Under the pieces are notes generated by a model that worked only from the letters and a program-made list of their open reading frames with translations, made no database searches and had not been told where the DNA came from. Below are positions 7,557-16,976 of a stretch of DNA of 64,000 nucleotides, in pieces (the first letter of the stretch is position 1; each line of letters opens with the position of its first letter). Made by a program: the position numbers and the translations under genes. Source of the DNA: Promicromonospora sukumoe 327MFSha3.1 (GTDB lineage: Bacteria; Actinomycetota; Actinomycetes; Actinomycetales; Cellulomonadaceae); the NCBI RefSeq assembly GCF_000385135.1, contig NZ_ARQM01000011.1, forward strand, positions 124,001 through 188,000. The letters run 5' to 3'.

Positions 7557-8905
7557 GACTTCCTCCCCGCGGCGCCCGCAACAGGGCCCGCAACCGCGCC
7601 CGCACCGACGCCGCCACCGACACCCGCTCCCACGGGAACCGCGGCCGGCACCGACAGCTCGACCCGCACGCACGCTCCGCCGAGGTCGCCGGTGCCGATC
7701 ACGACCTCGCCGTCCCACCGGTCCACGACCCGCCGGACCAGGGCCAGGCCGATGCCGCGGCTGTGCTCCCGGTCACCGGCCACCTTGGTGGAGAACCCGG
7801 CCTTGAACACCTGGCCGTGCAGCTGCGCCGGGATGCCCGGGCCGTCGTCGTCCACCTGGAGCACCAGGTGCGGGCCCTCGACGCGGAGCGTCACCCGGAC
7901 GCGGCCCTCGGGCCGCGCGGCGTCCACCGCGTTGTCGATCAGGTTGCCGAGCACCACCAGGGCGTCCGTGTGCAGCGACGAGTCGTCGGGTCCGGCCGGC
8001 GCGTCCAGCGCGGAGTCCTCGGAGACGTCGAGGGTCGCTCCCCGCTCCCGCGCCGTGATGGCCTTGACCAGGAGCAGCGCCGCGACCTCGGGGGACCGCA
8101 CGCCCGGCGCGACGGCGGACGCCGTGAGCAGCCCGCCGTAGCCCGACCGCTCGATGAAGGCGACCGCCTCCTCCGTGCGGCCCAGCTCCAGCAGCCCCGA
8201 GATGACGTGCACCGTGTTGGCGAACTCGTGCGACTGGGAGCGCAGCGCGTCCGCGAGGCCCCTGGTCTCCAGCAGCGTCGCGATGTCGTCGGGCTCCAGC
8301 AGGTAGATCCGGCGGCGCACCAGCCGCGTCACCCCGGCCGCGCAGAGCGCCCCCACCACGGCGGCGGCGCCCAGCGTGCCGAGCAGCCAGCCCCGGTCGT
8401 CGTTCAGGTCGGCCCGCAGCTCGGACTCCAGGATCCCCACGCTCGCGGTGCCGATCACGGGGGCGGGGGAGGAGTCGTCGGCGGCGTCGCCGAAAACGGG
8501 CACCTTGACCCGCCACGACGTGCCGAGCGTGCCGGTCTGCGTGCCCGTCCACACCCGGCCGGACAGTGGCACGGACGGGTCGGTCGACACCCGCCGCCCG
8601 ATCTGGTCGGGGTCGGGGTGGGAGTAGCGCACCCCGTTCTCGTCGGTGACCACCACGTAGGTGACCTGCGACGCCTCGCGGATCACCTCGGCGATCGGCT
8701 GGATCGTCGCGGAGGGGTCCTTGTCGTCGAACGCGTCGTGGATGGCGGGCAGGCGCGCGACGGACTGCGCGACCCCGGCCATCCGGTCCACGTACGCCTC
8801 ACGAAGCTGTCGTTCCTGCAGGGCGGAGGCCACCAGACCGGTCGTGCACACGAGCACGAGCACGATGACGACCTGCAGCACCAGCAGCTGCGCCCGGAGC
8901 GTCAT
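7553..8905 (-). CDS. CitA/DcuS-type sensor histidine kinase
   Basis: A 450-aa membrane kinase. It has a TM helix at residues about 5-27 (LLVLQVVIVLVLVCTTGLV), an extracytoplasmic PAS/Cache-like ligand domain (with AYVDRMAGVAQSVA and HPDPDQIGRRVS), and a second TM near residue 180 (LLGTLGAAAVVGALCAAGV). The phospho-His is in LRSQSHEFANT, the N-box is NLIDNAVDAA and the G-boxes are DDGPGI and GIGLALV. The start at ATG 8905 is preceded by AAGAGAG; a GTG at 8917 is the alternative. It probably senses a carboxylate such as citrate outside the cell. Confidence 0.92.
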   Translation of the reverse strand: MTLRAQLLVLQVVIVLVLVCTTGLVASALQERQLREAYVDRMAGVAQSVARLPAIHDAFDDKDPSATIQPIAEVIREASQVTYVVVTDENGVRYSHPDPDQIGRRVSTDPSVPLSGRVWTGTQTGTLGTSWRVKVPVFGDAADDSSPAPVIGTASVGILESELRADLNDDRGWLLGTLGAAAVVGALCAAGVTRLVRRRIYLLEPDDIATLLETRGLADALRSQSHEFANTVHVISGLLELGRTEEAVAFIERSGYGGLLTASAVAPGVRSPEVAALLLVKAITARERGATLDVSEDSALDAPAGPDDSSLHTDALVVLGNLIDNAVDAARPEGRVRVTLRVEGPHLVLQVDDDGPGIPAQLHGQVFKAGFSTKVAGDREHSRGIGLALVRRVVDRWDGEVVIGTGDLGGACVRVELSVPAAVPVGAGVGGGVGAGAVAGPVAGAAGRKS

Positions 8906-9101
8906 CGCTCTCTTCACGGACGCAAGTGTGCACCGGGTCACAGCCCGCGCGGTAGCCGCCCGGCGTGACCGAAACGACCACAACCTTTCTTGCGACCAGA
9001 ACCGGGGCCCCGCGACCCGCCGTCCCTACGCTCTCGCCGAAGTGGTCCGAGAGCCGCCGAATCGGCCGGCTCCGGCACCCGCATCCGCTCAAGGAGGAGA
9101 C
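8906..9101. promoter_or_regulatory. Divergent promoter region, citAB-like / tctC
   Basis: About 196 bases separate the kinase from tctC and are likely to hold the regulator's sites. TACGCT at 9027-9032 could be the -10 of the rightward transcript. An AAGGAGGAG site lies at 9091-9099. No clear operator dyad is visible by eye. Confidence 0.4.
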
Positions 9102-10103
9102 ATGCGCATCATCCGGTCCGGGGCTGCCCCCGTCGGAATCGTCCTGGCCCTGGCCCTCACGGGCTGTTCGATGCTGGAGTCGAGCGGTGGTGGCGGCGAC
9201 GCCGCCATCGACGAGCTCAGCATCGTGGTCCCCGCCGGCCCCGGCGGCGGCTGGGACCAGACCGGCCGCGCCATGCAGGCAGACATGCAGGAGGAGGGGC
9301 TGGTCGGCTCCGCCACCGTCACCAACGTCGACGGTGCGGGCGGCACCGTGGGCCTGGCGAACATCGCGACCGAGACCGACCCGAACACCCTGCTGGTGAT
9401 GGGCCTGGTCATGGTGGGCGCCGTCGAGACCAACGAGGCCCAGGCCCGCATCGAGCAGACCACCCCGATCGCGCGCCTCACCGAGGAGCAGGAGGTCATC
9501 GTGGTGCCCAAGGAGTCGCCGTACGAGACCATCGACGACCTCGTCGACGACATCACGGAGAACGGCAAGAAGGTCTCCATCACCGGCGGCTCGGCGGGCG
9601 GTACCGACCACATCCTCGCCGGCATGCTGCTCCAGGCCTCGGGCATGCCGTCGGGCAACATCGCGAACAGCCTCAACTACATCGCCTACTCCGGCGGCGG
9701 CGAGTCCCTCGCGGCGCTGCTCGGCAACAACGTCAGCGCCGGCATCTCCGGCGTCAGCGAGTACGCCGAGCAGGTCCAGGCGGGCGAGCTGCGGGCGCTC
9801 GCGGTCTCCGGCTCCGAGCGCGTGGACGCCCTCCCGGACACCCCGACCCTCACCGAGGCGGGCTACGACGTCGTCCTGACCAACTGGCGCGGCGTGGTCG
9901 CCCCGGGCTCGATCGACGACGCCGAGAAGGAGGCGCTGACCACGGCCGTCACCGAGCTCGCCGAGTCCGACGCCTGGCAGGCCACGCTCGAGGAGAAGGC
10001 CTGGGACGACGCCTTCCTCGCCGGGGACGAGTTCGACACCTACCTCGACGGCAACATCGCTGAGATCAAGACGGTGCTCAAGGACATCGGGCTCGTCAGG
10101 TGA
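9102..10103 (+). CDS. tctC: TctC-family solute-binding lipoprotein
   Basis: A 333-aa binding protein for a tripartite tricarboxylate transporter. The lipobox is LALTGC (Cys near residue 22), so it is membrane-tethered. The Bug/TctC fold shows IVVPAGPGGGWDQTGR, with the ligand-loop glycines, and GGSAGGTDH in the second lobe. The start ATG follows AAGGAGGAG at 8-base spacing. Its stop overlaps the tctB GTG (GTGA). It captures citrate-like acids and delivers them to TctAB. Confidence 0.93.
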   Translation: MRIIRSGAAPVGIVLALALTGCSMLESSGGGGDAAIDELSIVVPAGPGGGWDQTGRAMQADMQEEGLVGSATVTNVDGAGGTVGLANIATETDPNTLLVMGLVMVGAVETNEAQARIEQTTPIARLTEEQEVIVVPKESPYETIDDLVDDITENGKKVSITGGSAGGTDHILAGMLLQASGMPSGNIANSLNYIAYSGGGESLAALLGNNVSAGISGVSEYAEQVQAGELRALAVSGSERVDALPDTPTLTEAGYDVVLTNWRGVVAPGSIDDAEKEALTTAVTELAESDAWQATLEEKAWDDAFLAGDEFDTYLDGNIAEIKTVLKDIGLVR

Positions 10104-10690
10104 CCAGCGACAACACGGCGCACGACGCGCCCGTTCTGCCCGGTGGCCCGACGGCGGAGGACGCACCTCTGCCGTCGGACGCCGTCGAACCGCCGCCGCG
10201 CCGGTGGGGCGAGCTCGTGCTCGCCCTGGCCACCACCGCGCTCGGCGTGTACGTCCTGGTGGCCGCCGGGAGCATCACGGTCCCGGGCTCGAGCAACACG
10301 CTCGGCCCGCGGGCCTTCCCCTACCTCGTGGGCGGCATGCTCGTCGCCGCCGGGGTCGTGCTCGTCGTCCTGATCCTGAGCGGCCGGGCCGGGCAGGAGG
10401 AGGGCGGCGAGGACGTCGACCCCACGGTCCGCACCGACTGGCTCACCGTGGTGCTGCTCGTCGTGATCCTGGTGGTGCACGTGTTCGCCATCAACACCGT
10501 GGGCTGGCCGTTCGCCGCCGCCCTGCTGTTCGGCGGCGCCGCCGTCGTGCTGGGCGCCCGGCCCTGGTGGCGTGCCGCCCTGGCCGGGCTCGTGCTGGGC
10601 CTGGTGATCCAGGTCGTGTTCGGCGGCCTGCTGGGGCTCTCGCTCCCGGCCGGACCGCTGCTGGAAGGGGTGCCGTTCCTCCGTGGATAA
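10100..10690 (+). CDS. tctB: TctB small membrane subunit
   Basis: A 196-aa protein with an acidic Pro-rich N-terminus (residues 1-35) followed by four hydrophobic segments ([71 protein letters not shown]). This is the TctB topology. The GTG start overlaps the tctC stop, and its end overlaps tctA by 8 bases. It forms the small subunit of the secondary transporter. Confidence 0.9.
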   Translation: MTSDNTAHDAPVLPGGPTAEDAPLPSDAVEPPPRRWGELVLALATTALGVYVLVAAGSITVPGSSNTLGPRAFPYLVGGMLVAAGVVLVVLILSGRAGQEEGGEDVDPTVRTDWLTVVLLVVILVVHVFAINTVGWPFAAALLFGGAAVVLGARPWWRAALAGLVLGLVIQVVFGGLLGLSLPAGPLLEGVPFLRG

Positions 10691-12185
10691 CTTCTCCGCC
10701 CTGATCGAGGGCTTCGCCACCGTGCTGCACCCGATGTACCTGCTGTACGCGCTGTTCGGCGTGTTCGTCGGTACCGCGGTCGGCGTGCTGCCGGGCATCG
10801 GCCCGGCCATGACCATCGCCCTGCTCCTGCCGCTCACCTACTCGCTGGACCCGACGGCGGCGATCATCGTCTTCGCCGGCATCTACTACGGCGGCATGTA
10901 CGGCGGGTCGACGACGTCGATCCTGCTCAACACGCCCGGCGAGTCCGCGTCGATCGTGACCGCGATCGAGGGCAACAAGATGGCGCGTGCCGGGCGCGGG
11001 GCCGCCGCGCTCGCCACCGCCGCCATCGGCTCGTTCGTGGCGGGCTCGATCGCCACCGTGGCGCTGACGTTCCTGGCGCCCGTGGTGGCCCGCTGGGCGG
11101 TGCAACTCGGCGAGCCCGACTACTTCGCCCTCATGGTGGTCGCCTTCGTCACCGTGGGCGCGCTGCTCGGGAGCTCCGTGCCGCGTGGCCTCGCCTCGCT
11201 CTCGCTCGGCCTGTTCCTCGGCCTGATCGGCACCGACACCCTGACCGGCCAGCAGCGCTTCACGTTCGGCGTGCCCAACCTGGCCGACGGGATCGACGTC
11301 GTCGTGGTCGCCGTCGGCCTGTTCGCCGTCGGTGAGGCCGTTTACGTGGGCTCCCGCATGCGCCACGGACCGATCCGGATCATCCCGGTCGAGAAGGGCT
11401 GGCGCACCTGGATGAAGTGCGACGACTGGCGCCGGTCCTGGAAGCCGTGGCTACGCGGCGCCGCGATCGGGTTCCCCGTCGGCACCATCCCGGCGGGCGG
11501 CGCCGACGTCGCGACCTTCCTGTCCTACGCCACCGAGCGGCGGCTCGCCGGATCCCGGCGCAAGCAGTTCGGCAAGGGCGCGATCGAGGGCGTGGCCGGC
11601 CCGGAGGCCGCGAACAACGCGGCGGCGTCGGGCGTGCTCGTCCCGCTGCTCACCCTCGGCCTGCCCACGACGGCGACGGCGGCGATCATCATCGTCGCGT
11701 TCCAGTCCTACGGCATCCAGCCCGGCCCGATGCTGCTGCAGAACGAGTCCTCGCTGGTGTGGGCCCTCATCGCCAGCCTGTACGTCGGCAACCTCATGCT
11801 CGTCGTGCTGAACCTGCCGCTGGTCGGCATGTGGGTCAAGGTGCTGCGCATCCCGCGGCACTACCTGTACGCGGGCATCCTCCTGTTCGGCGCGCTGGGC
11901 TCGTACGCGCTGAACTTCGCGCCCGTCGACGTGCTGCTCCTGGTGCTCATCGGCCTGATCGGGTTCTTCATGCGCCGCTACGGGTACCCCGTGGCACCGC
12001 TCGTGGTCGGCATGATCCTCGGCCCGATGGCGGAGGACCGCCTGCGCCGCTCCCTCGCGATCAGCCAGGGCGACCTGTCCTACCTCGTGACCAGCCCGTT
12101 CGCCGCGACCGCGTACGCCGCGATCGTGGTGCTCCTCGCCGTGGGCATCTGGCTCAAGCGCCGCGAGCGGGCGGAGGAGGCCTAG
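10683..12185 (+). CDS. tctA: TctA large permease subunit
   Basis: A 500-aa permease with 10-12 hydrophobic segments and the family signatures [20 protein letters not shown] near residue 36, [20 protein letters not shown] near residue 67 and [15 protein letters not shown] in the second half. The GTG start lies inside the tctB end. With tctB and tctC it makes a complete sodium- or proton-coupled tricarboxylate uptake system. An SDR gene follows 23 bases later and may be read through. Confidence 0.94.
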   Translation: MDNFSALIEGFATVLHPMYLLYALFGVFVGTAVGVLPGIGPAMTIALLLPLTYSLDPTAAIIVFAGIYYGGMYGGSTTSILLNTPGESASIVTAIEGNKMARAGRGAAALATAAIGSFVAGSIATVALTFLAPVVARWAVQLGEPDYFALMVVAFVTVGALLGSSVPRGLASLSLGLFLGLIGTDTLTGQQRFTFGVPNLADGIDVVVVAVGLFAVGEAVYVGSRMRHGPIRIIPVEKGWRTWMKCDDWRRSWKPWLRGAAIGFPVGTIPAGGADVATFLSYATERRLAGSRRKQFGKGAIEGVAGPEAANNAAASGVLVPLLTLGLPTTATAAIIIVAFQSYGIQPGPMLLQNESSLVWALIASLYVGNLMLVVLNLPLVGMWVKVLRIPRHYLYAGILLFGALGSYALNFAPVDVLLLVLIGLIGFFMRRYGYPVAPLVVGMILGPMAEDRLRRSLAISQGDLSYLVTSPFAATAYAAIVVLLAVGIWLKRRERAEEA

Positions 12186-12208
12186 ACGCACTGGCTAGGC
12201 TCACCCGC

Positions 12209-12988
12209 ATGAGCACAGCACTGATCACCGGCGGGACCGCCGGCCTCGGCCTGGAGTTCGCGCGGCAGCTCGCCGCCGACCGGCACGACCTGGTGCTGGT
12301 CGCCAGGGACGCCGCACGGCTCGAGGAGGTCGCCGCGCAGCTCCGCGCCGCCACGGGGGTGGCGGTCGAGGTGCTGCCGGCGGACCTCTCGGTGCCCGAC
12401 GACGTCGCGCGGGTCGCGGCGCGCCTCGCCGTCGTCGGCGGCCGGCCCGACGACGGCGACCTGCGGCCCGTCGGGCTGCTCGTCAACAACGCCGGGTTCG
12501 CCACGAGCTCGCCGTTCGCGAGCGGCCGCGTCACCACCGAGCGCCGGGGGATCGACGTCATGGTCAAGGCCGTCGTCGAGCTCACGCACGCCGCCGTCGG
12601 GCAGATGCTCGAACGGGACCGCGGCGCGATCCTCAACGTCGGCTCGGTCGCCGCCCTCACCGCGGGCGGCACCTACGCCGCCGCCAAGGCGTACGTGCGC
12701 ACCTTCACCGAGTCCCTGGCCGCCGAGCTCAAGGGCACCGGCGTCACCGCCACGCTGCTGTCCCCCGGGTTCACGCACACCGAGTTCCACGCGCGCGCCG
12801 GCATCGCCGAGTCCTCGATCGTCCCCGAGTGGGGCTGGCTCCAGGCCGAGGACGTGGTGCGGACGGCGCTCGCGGACGCACGCCGCGGCGTCGTCCTGTC
12901 CACGCCCTCGGTGCGCTACAAGGTGGCCTCGGCCGCGCTGCGGGTCATGCCCCGCTGGGCCGTGCGGGCGGTCGGCAGCTACCGCTGA
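12209..12988 (+). CDS. Short-chain dehydrogenase/reductase
   Basis: A 259-aa classical SDR. It has the NAD(P)-binding TGGTAGLG at residue 7, the structural NNAG, the catalytic Ser in LNVGSVAAL and the Y-x3-K pair in TYAAAKAYV. The position of the Asn is normal. The C-terminus is basic (VMPRWAVRAVGSYR). The start ATG lies 23 bases after tctA with no clear SD; GCTAGGCT at 12193 may be a -10, making it leaderless or nearly so. Substrate not predictable. Confidence 0.88.
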   Translation: MSTALITGGTAGLGLEFARQLAADRHDLVLVARDAARLEEVAAQLRAATGVAVEVLPADLSVPDDVARVAARLAVVGGRPDDGDLRPVGLLVNNAGFATSSPFASGRVTTERRGIDVMVKAVVELTHAAVGQMLERDRGAILNVGSVAALTAGGTYAAAKAYVRTFTESLAAELKGTGVTATLLSPGFTHTEFHARAGIAESSIVPEWGWLQAEDVVRTALADARRGVVLSTPSVRYKVASAALRVMPRWAVRAVGSYR

Positions 12989-13033
12989 GCCGGAGCCCGG
13001 GTCGGCGCCTGGGCGGCGTCCGACGAGCCGGCG

Positions 13034-14119
13034 TCAGAGCCAGCCGACCCGCTTGAAGATCCAGTAGAAGATGCCGCCCAGGCCGATCATCCCGAGGATC
13101 GCGATCGGGTACCCGAAGGTCCAGTGCAGCTCGGGCATGTGCGTGAAGTTCATGCCGATCAGCGTGGGCGCGAAGAGGATGGCCGCCCACGCGGAGATCT
13201 TCTTCATCTGCTCGTCCTGCTTGAGGCTGATCTCCGTCATGCGGCGCGACTCCTCGTTCTGCTCCTGCGTCACCAGCGTGGAGTGCACGTTGAGGGCGTT
13301 GGTCAGGAGCGACCGGAACGTCTCCGAGGTCTCCGCGTGCTTGATCGCGTGGTCCAGCACGTTGCGCAGGCTGCGCAGCAGCTCGACCCAGCGGTGGTCC
13401 TGCGCGTCGCCGTCCGGGCGTGGGACGTCGTCCGGGTGCGCGGCTGCGGACTGCTCGTCGGCGTACGCCCGCTTGGCGTCGTACAGGTCCTGGAGCATCT
13501 CGACGAGCGGGCCGGTGGCGCGCTGGAGCCCGATCACCTCGCGGGTCGCCTCGTAGATGCGGAACGACACCTCGGGGTCGCGGGAGAAGAGCTGGTCCTC
13601 GATCTGGTCGATGGCGCCGCGCAGCCGCGTGACCACGGGCCGGTAGGTGTCCACGACCTCGTCCAGCAGCGCGGCCAGGATCGCGACCGGCCCGAGACGC
13701 AGCAGGTCCGGGTCCTCCTCCAGGCGGCTGCGCAGCGCGTCGAGGTCGGGCGTCACGGACCGCCGGATCGTGACGACGAAGTCCGGGCCCACCCACGCGT
13801 GCACCTCGCCGAACTCCACGCGGTCGACGTGCCCGTCGCCGTCGTCGTCGACGTTGCGCGCGGGGTGCAGCACCACGAACAGCACGTCGTCGTAGTGCTC
13901 GACCTTGGGGCGCTGGTGCGCGTTGATGGCGTCCTCGACCGCCAGCGGGTGCAGGGAGAACTCCGCGGCGACGGCCTCGATCTCGGCCTGCGCCGGCCAC
14001 GACAGGTCGACCCAGGCGATGCCGCCACGCTCGCGGGTCGTCTCGCAGGTCTCCTCGATGCTCGCCGGGTTGGCCGTGCGCCTGCCGTCCACGTACACCG
14101 CGTTGTCCATGATGCTCAC
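13034..14119 (-). CDS. corA: CorA-family magnesium/divalent cation transporter
   Basis: A 361-aa channel protein. It has an acidic alpha/beta cytoplasmic domain, a long stalk helix and two C-terminal TM segments with the hallmark G-M-N (LIGMNFTHMPEL) between them. The GTG start at 14119 has GGGAAGG 7 bases upstream; an in-frame ATG at 14110 is the alternative. It is divergent from pyrE and convergent with the SDR. Whether it carries Mg, Co or Zn cannot be told from sequence. Confidence 0.92.
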   Translation of the reverse strand: MSIMDNAVYVDGRRTANPASIEETCETTRERGGIAWVDLSWPAQAEIEAVAAEFSLHPLAVEDAINAHQRPKVEHYDDVLFVVLHPARNVDDDGDGHVDRVEFGEVHAWVGPDFVVTIRRSVTPDLDALRSRLEEDPDLLRLGPVAILAALLDEVVDTYRPVVTRLRGAIDQIEDQLFSRDPEVSFRIYEATREVIGLQRATGPLVEMLQDLYDAKRAYADEQSAAAHPDDVPRPDGDAQDHRWVELLRSLRNVLDHAIKHAETSETFRSLLTNALNVHSTLVTQEQNEESRRMTEISLKQDEQMKKISAWAAILFAPTLIGMNFTHMPELHWTFGYPIAILGMIGLGGIFYWIFKRVGWL

Positions 14120-14191
14120 AGCAGAACCTTCCCAGAGGTGGACGGCAACCCGGGCCACGGTCCGGCGGCACGCGCGACGTACCCTTGCACC

Positions 14192-14767
14192 GTGAACGCT
14201 GACTTCTCCCCGACCCCGCGCGAGCAGCTCGCCGAGCTCATCAAGGAGCTCGCCGTGGTGCACGGCAAGGTGACCCTGTCCTCCGGCAAGGAGGCCGACT
14301 ACTACGTCGACCTGCGCCGCATCACGCTGCACCACCGGGCCGCCCCGCTCGTCGGGCACGTGCTCCTGGACCACCTGGAGGAGGTCGGGCTGGGTACGGC
14401 GGAGATCGACGCCGTCGGCGGCCTCACCCTGGGCGCGGACCCGATCGCGGACGCGCTGCTGCACGCCGCGGCCTCGCGCGGGCAGGACCTGGACGCGTTC
14501 GTGGTGCGCAAGGCGGCCAAGGCGCACGGCATGCAGCGCCAGATCGAGGGCCCGGACATCGCCGGCCGCAAGGTGGTCGTCGTGGAGGACACGACGACGA
14601 CGGGCGGGTCGCCGATCGCGGCGATCGAGGCCGCGCGGGCCGCCGGCGCCGAGGTGCTCGGCGTCGCCACGATCGTGGACCGGGCCACCGGCGCGGGCGA
14701 GAAGATCGAGGCGCTCGGGGTGCCGTACCACTACCTCTACGGCCTCGGGGACCTCGGCCTCGCCTAG
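14192..14767 (+). CDS. pyrE: Orotate phosphoribosyltransferase
   Basis: A 191-aa enzyme joining orotate and PRPP to orotidine 5'-phosphate in pyrimidine synthesis. It shows the N-terminal LSSGKEADYYVDLRR, VGGLTLGADPIA, and the PRPP loop VVVEDTTTTGGS at residues about 129-140. The GTG start lies about 7 bases after a TACCCT -10 (14180-14185), so the transcript is probably leaderless. An intrinsic terminator follows. No other pyr gene is in the window. Confidence 0.95.
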   Translation: MNADFSPTPREQLAELIKELAVVHGKVTLSSGKEADYYVDLRRITLHHRAAPLVGHVLLDHLEEVGLGTAEIDAVGGLTLGADPIADALLHAAASRGQDLDAFVVRKAAKAHGMQRQIEGPDIAGRKVVVVEDTTTTGGSPIAAIEAARAAGAEVLGVATIVDRATGAGEKIEALGVPYHYLYGLGDLGLA

Positions 14768-14790
14768 GGATCGTTACCGCAAAACTGGCC

Positions 14791-14821
14791 GTCTCCATAT
14801 CACTCCCCCGTGGAGACTTTT
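14791..14821 (+). terminator. Intrinsic terminator after pyrE
   Basis: The stem GTCTCCA/TGGAGAC (14791-14797 and 14811-14817) has a 13-base loop and runs straight into TTTT. It is one of the few classical terminators here; most other gene ends carry long hairpins without T-tracts. Confidence 0.75.
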
Positions 14822-14848
14822 GCCTAGCCCTACTGTATCTTTAAGTTC

Positions 14849-15577
14849 ATGGGGCCATTTGTCGCATTAGTCCTGCTCGTCATCGGCGTGGTGGCCTTCA
14901 CGGTCGCGGCAGCGCGGATCATGAAGCGCGGGCGCTCGCAGGACGTCGCGCAGTGGGCCGAGGCGAACGGCTGGGAGTACGTCGGCAAGGACCCGGTCCT
15001 CGCCCAGCGCTGGACCGGCCGGCCGTTCGGCATCGGCGTGGACCGGGTGGCCCGCGACGTCGTCCGCGGCAACGTCGACGGGTTCGACATGGTCTCGTTC
15101 ACCTACACGTGGCGGTCCGGCGCGCCCGAGGGCGACTCGCGCCGGATCGGCCTGCGCCGCACGGCGCACGTGGTGGCGCTCGACGCGCTGCCCGGCGATC
15201 CGGTGATCGACCTCTCGCCGGAGGGGCTCCGCGAGAAGTGGCAGAAGCTGTTCGGCGCCCAGGACGTGCAGATCGACAACCCGGCGTTCGACGGCCAGTG
15301 GCTGGTGCGCACGTCCGACGAGTTCTTCGCGCGGCGGGCCCTCGACGCGCGCCTCGCCAACATCGTGATGCTGCCCGACTTCCACGGCTCCCGGCTGCGC
15401 ATCGAGGGACCCTCGGTGCTGCTGTGGCGCCCGGGCCGCACCGACGTCACCACCCTGACGGACCGGGCCAAGCGGGTCGCCGACGTCGCGCGCATCGTGC
15501 TGCCCATGGAGAAGGGCGGCCCGCGCTTCGAGTCGGGCGGCACGATCGACGGCTTCGGGATCCCGGGCCTGACCTGA
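14849..15577 (+). CDS. Membrane-anchored protein of unknown function
   Basis: A 242-aa protein with one N-terminal TM helix (residues about 3-24, FVALVLLVIGVVAFTVAAA) followed by a soluble alpha/beta domain with AEANGWEYVGKDP and RPFGIG, which recalls actinobacterial DUF3137-like proteins. TACTGT (14831-14836) lies 12 bases before the ATG, so the leader is very short. Codon use is normal for the region. No catalytic motif is recognised. Confidence 0.65.
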   Translation: MGPFVALVLLVIGVVAFTVAAARIMKRGRSQDVAQWAEANGWEYVGKDPVLAQRWTGRPFGIGVDRVARDVVRGNVDGFDMVSFTYTWRSGAPEGDSRRIGLRRTAHVVALDALPGDPVIDLSPEGLREKWQKLFGAQDVQIDNPAFDGQWLVRTSDEFFARRALDARLANIVMLPDFHGSRLRIEGPSVLLWRPGRTDVTTLTDRAKRVADVARIVLPMEKGGPRFESGGTIDGFGIPGLT

Positions 15578-15589
15578 CGCTCTCCCGTT

Positions 15590-15611
15590 CCGGGCCGGCG
15601 GGCCGGCCCGG
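15590..15611. terminator. GC-rich hairpin between convergent genes
   Basis: CCGGGCCGGC (15590-15599) pairs with GCCGGCCCGG (15602-15611). It lies between the membrane protein and the HAD phosphatase and has no T-tract. It probably acts on both transcripts. Confidence 0.5.
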
Positions 15612-15616
15612 GGCGG

Positions 15617-16393
15617 TCAGACGAGCTCGACGATGTCCGCGATCGACTTCATCACGTGGCTCGGCCGGAACGGGTACTTCTCGACCTCGCCGGCCGACGT
15701 CGACCCGGTGAGCACCAGGAACGTCTCCAGGCCGGCCTCCATGCCGCCCAGGATGTCGGTGTCCATGCGGTCGCCCACCATGGCGGTCGACTCCGAGTGC
15801 GCCCCGATCAGGTTCAGCGCCGACCGGAACAGCACCGGGTTGGGCTTGCCCACGTAGTAGGGCTGGCGGCCGGTCGCCGCCGTGATCATGGCCGCCACGG
15901 AGCCCGCGGCGGGCAGCAGGCCCTCCTGCGAGGGGCCGGTGACGTCCGGGTTGGTGCAGATGAACCGGGCGCCGTCGGTGATCAGCCGGATGGCCTTGGT
16001 GATCGCCTCGAACGAGTAGGTGCGGGTCTCGCCGAGCACCACGTAGTCGGGGTCCGCGTCGGTGAGCGTGTAGCCGGCCTGGTGCAGCGCCGTCGTCAGG
16101 CCTGCCTCGCCGATGGCGTACGCGCTGCCGTTCGGGATCTGGTCGGCGACGAACTGCGCCGTGGCCAGGGCCGACGTCCAGATGTTCTGCTCCGGCACGT
16201 CGATCCCGCTGTACGCGAGCCGGGCGCGCAGGTCGCGCGGCGTGAAGATCGAGTTGTTGGTCAGCACGAGGAACGGCAGGTCCTTGTCGCGCAGCGCCTT
16301 GATGAACTCGGGGCCGCCGGGGAGGGCCGTGCCCTCGTGCACCAGCACGCCGTCCATGTCCGTGAGCCAGGCTTCGGTGGTCCGCTCGATCAT
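15617..16393 (-). CDS. HAD-IIA family phosphatase (NagD-like)
   Basis: A 258-aa hydrolase. Motif I is TDMDGVLVHEGTALPG (nucleophile Asp and acid/base Asp), followed by the VLTNNS segment (motif II), a C2-type cap with the GEAGLTTALHQAG and LGETRTYSFE region, Lys in GKPNP (motif III) and MVGDRMDTDILGG (motif IV). The family removes phosphate from small sugar or nucleotide monophosphates. It is monocistronic in this context. Confidence 0.92.
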   Translation of the reverse strand: MIERTTEAWLTDMDGVLVHEGTALPGGPEFIKALRDKDLPFLVLTNNSIFTPRDLRARLAYSGIDVPEQNIWTSALATAQFVADQIPNGSAYAIGEAGLTTALHQAGYTLTDADPDYVVLGETRTYSFEAITKAIRLITDGARFICTNPDVTGPSQEGLLPAAGSVAAMITAATGRQPYYVGKPNPVLFRSALNLIGAHSESTAMVGDRMDTDILGGMEAGLETFLVLTGSTSAGEVEKYPFRPSHVMKSIADIVELV

Positions 16394-16460
16394 GGGCGCC
16401 AGCCTAATGTCTCGCGCGCCAAAGCCCGTCGCGGCGGGTCTCTACCCTGCGACGCATGGG

Positions 16461-16604
16461 TTACCAGCCCCGGTAGACATCCCTGCGGTTGCCGATCTTG
16501 ACGACTGTGACGGTCACCTGGGCGTCACTGATCTCGTAGATCACCCGGTGGTCGTTGACCGCGATCCGGTATTCGGCGTGTCCGGAGAGTCCCCGGGGAG
16601 AGGG
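16461..16604 (-). pseudogene. Remnant of a RelE/ParE-type toxin
   Basis: Reading the minus strand in the frame that ends at TAA 16461 gives PRGLSGHAEYRIAVNDHRVIYEI...VVKIGNRRDVYRGW. This is the C-terminal half of RelE toxins (compare LxG...yRiRvGdYRviYei...VGhRrdvYr). No start codon or N-terminal half is present: upstream, the frame runs into the antitoxin gene, which reads through this stretch in another frame. Only about 45 codons survive. It looks like an internal deletion that joined the antitoxin to the toxin end. Confidence 0.6.
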
Positions 16605-16885
16605 TCGCCTTCCGCGGTGTATCGCCTGCCGTCGTCGGGCTCCTGCTCCTTGACGCGGGTGAGCCAGCCCTCTTCCGCGCGGAGCTCGAGCGTCTCGAAG
16701 ATCTTCGCGTCGTCGTGGTCGATCAGGACGGCGACGACCTTGCCGTCGCGCACGATCCCGATGCGTCGGGCGTCGGAGGCGACCCGGTCAACAAGGGCAG
16801 CCGTGGCCTCCCCGAGGTCTCGCACGTCCACCAGTTCTGGCACGTACAGGTCCGTGGAGATTTGTTTCGCCAGTTCGTCGGTCAT
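16541..16885 (-). CDS. Phd/YefM-like antitoxin, altered C-terminus
   Basis: A 114-aa protein. Residues about 1-75 fit a Phd/YefM-type antitoxin (TDLYVPELVDVRDLG, IGIVRDGKVVAVLIDHDDAKIFETLELR), which normally binds its own promoter and a RelE-type toxin. The last 25 or so residues (EGDPLPGDSPDTPN to the end) are encoded by DNA that reads as toxin in another frame, so the natural end has been lost. The start ATG 16885 has GAGG 12 bases upstream. It may still bind DNA, but it has no intact partner here. Confidence 0.6.
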   Translation of the reverse strand: MTDELAKQISTDLYVPELVDVRDLGEATAALVDRVASDARRIGIVRDGKVVAVLIDHDDAKIFETLELRAEEGWLTRVKEQEPDDGRRYTAEGDPLPGDSPDTPNTGSRSTTTG

Positions 16886-16976
16886 GCCATCGAAGGTACC
16901 TCGGGGGCGCCTGTCGCACATGTGTGTCGTTCAGCGCGTGAACTGTCCGACGTTCCGATCGAGGACCGGTCCGCGC

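Noticed and set aside
13124..14767. 547-codon plus-strand frame covering corA and pyrE
   Set aside because: Only the last 191 codons (pyrE) are real; the rest is antisense to corA.
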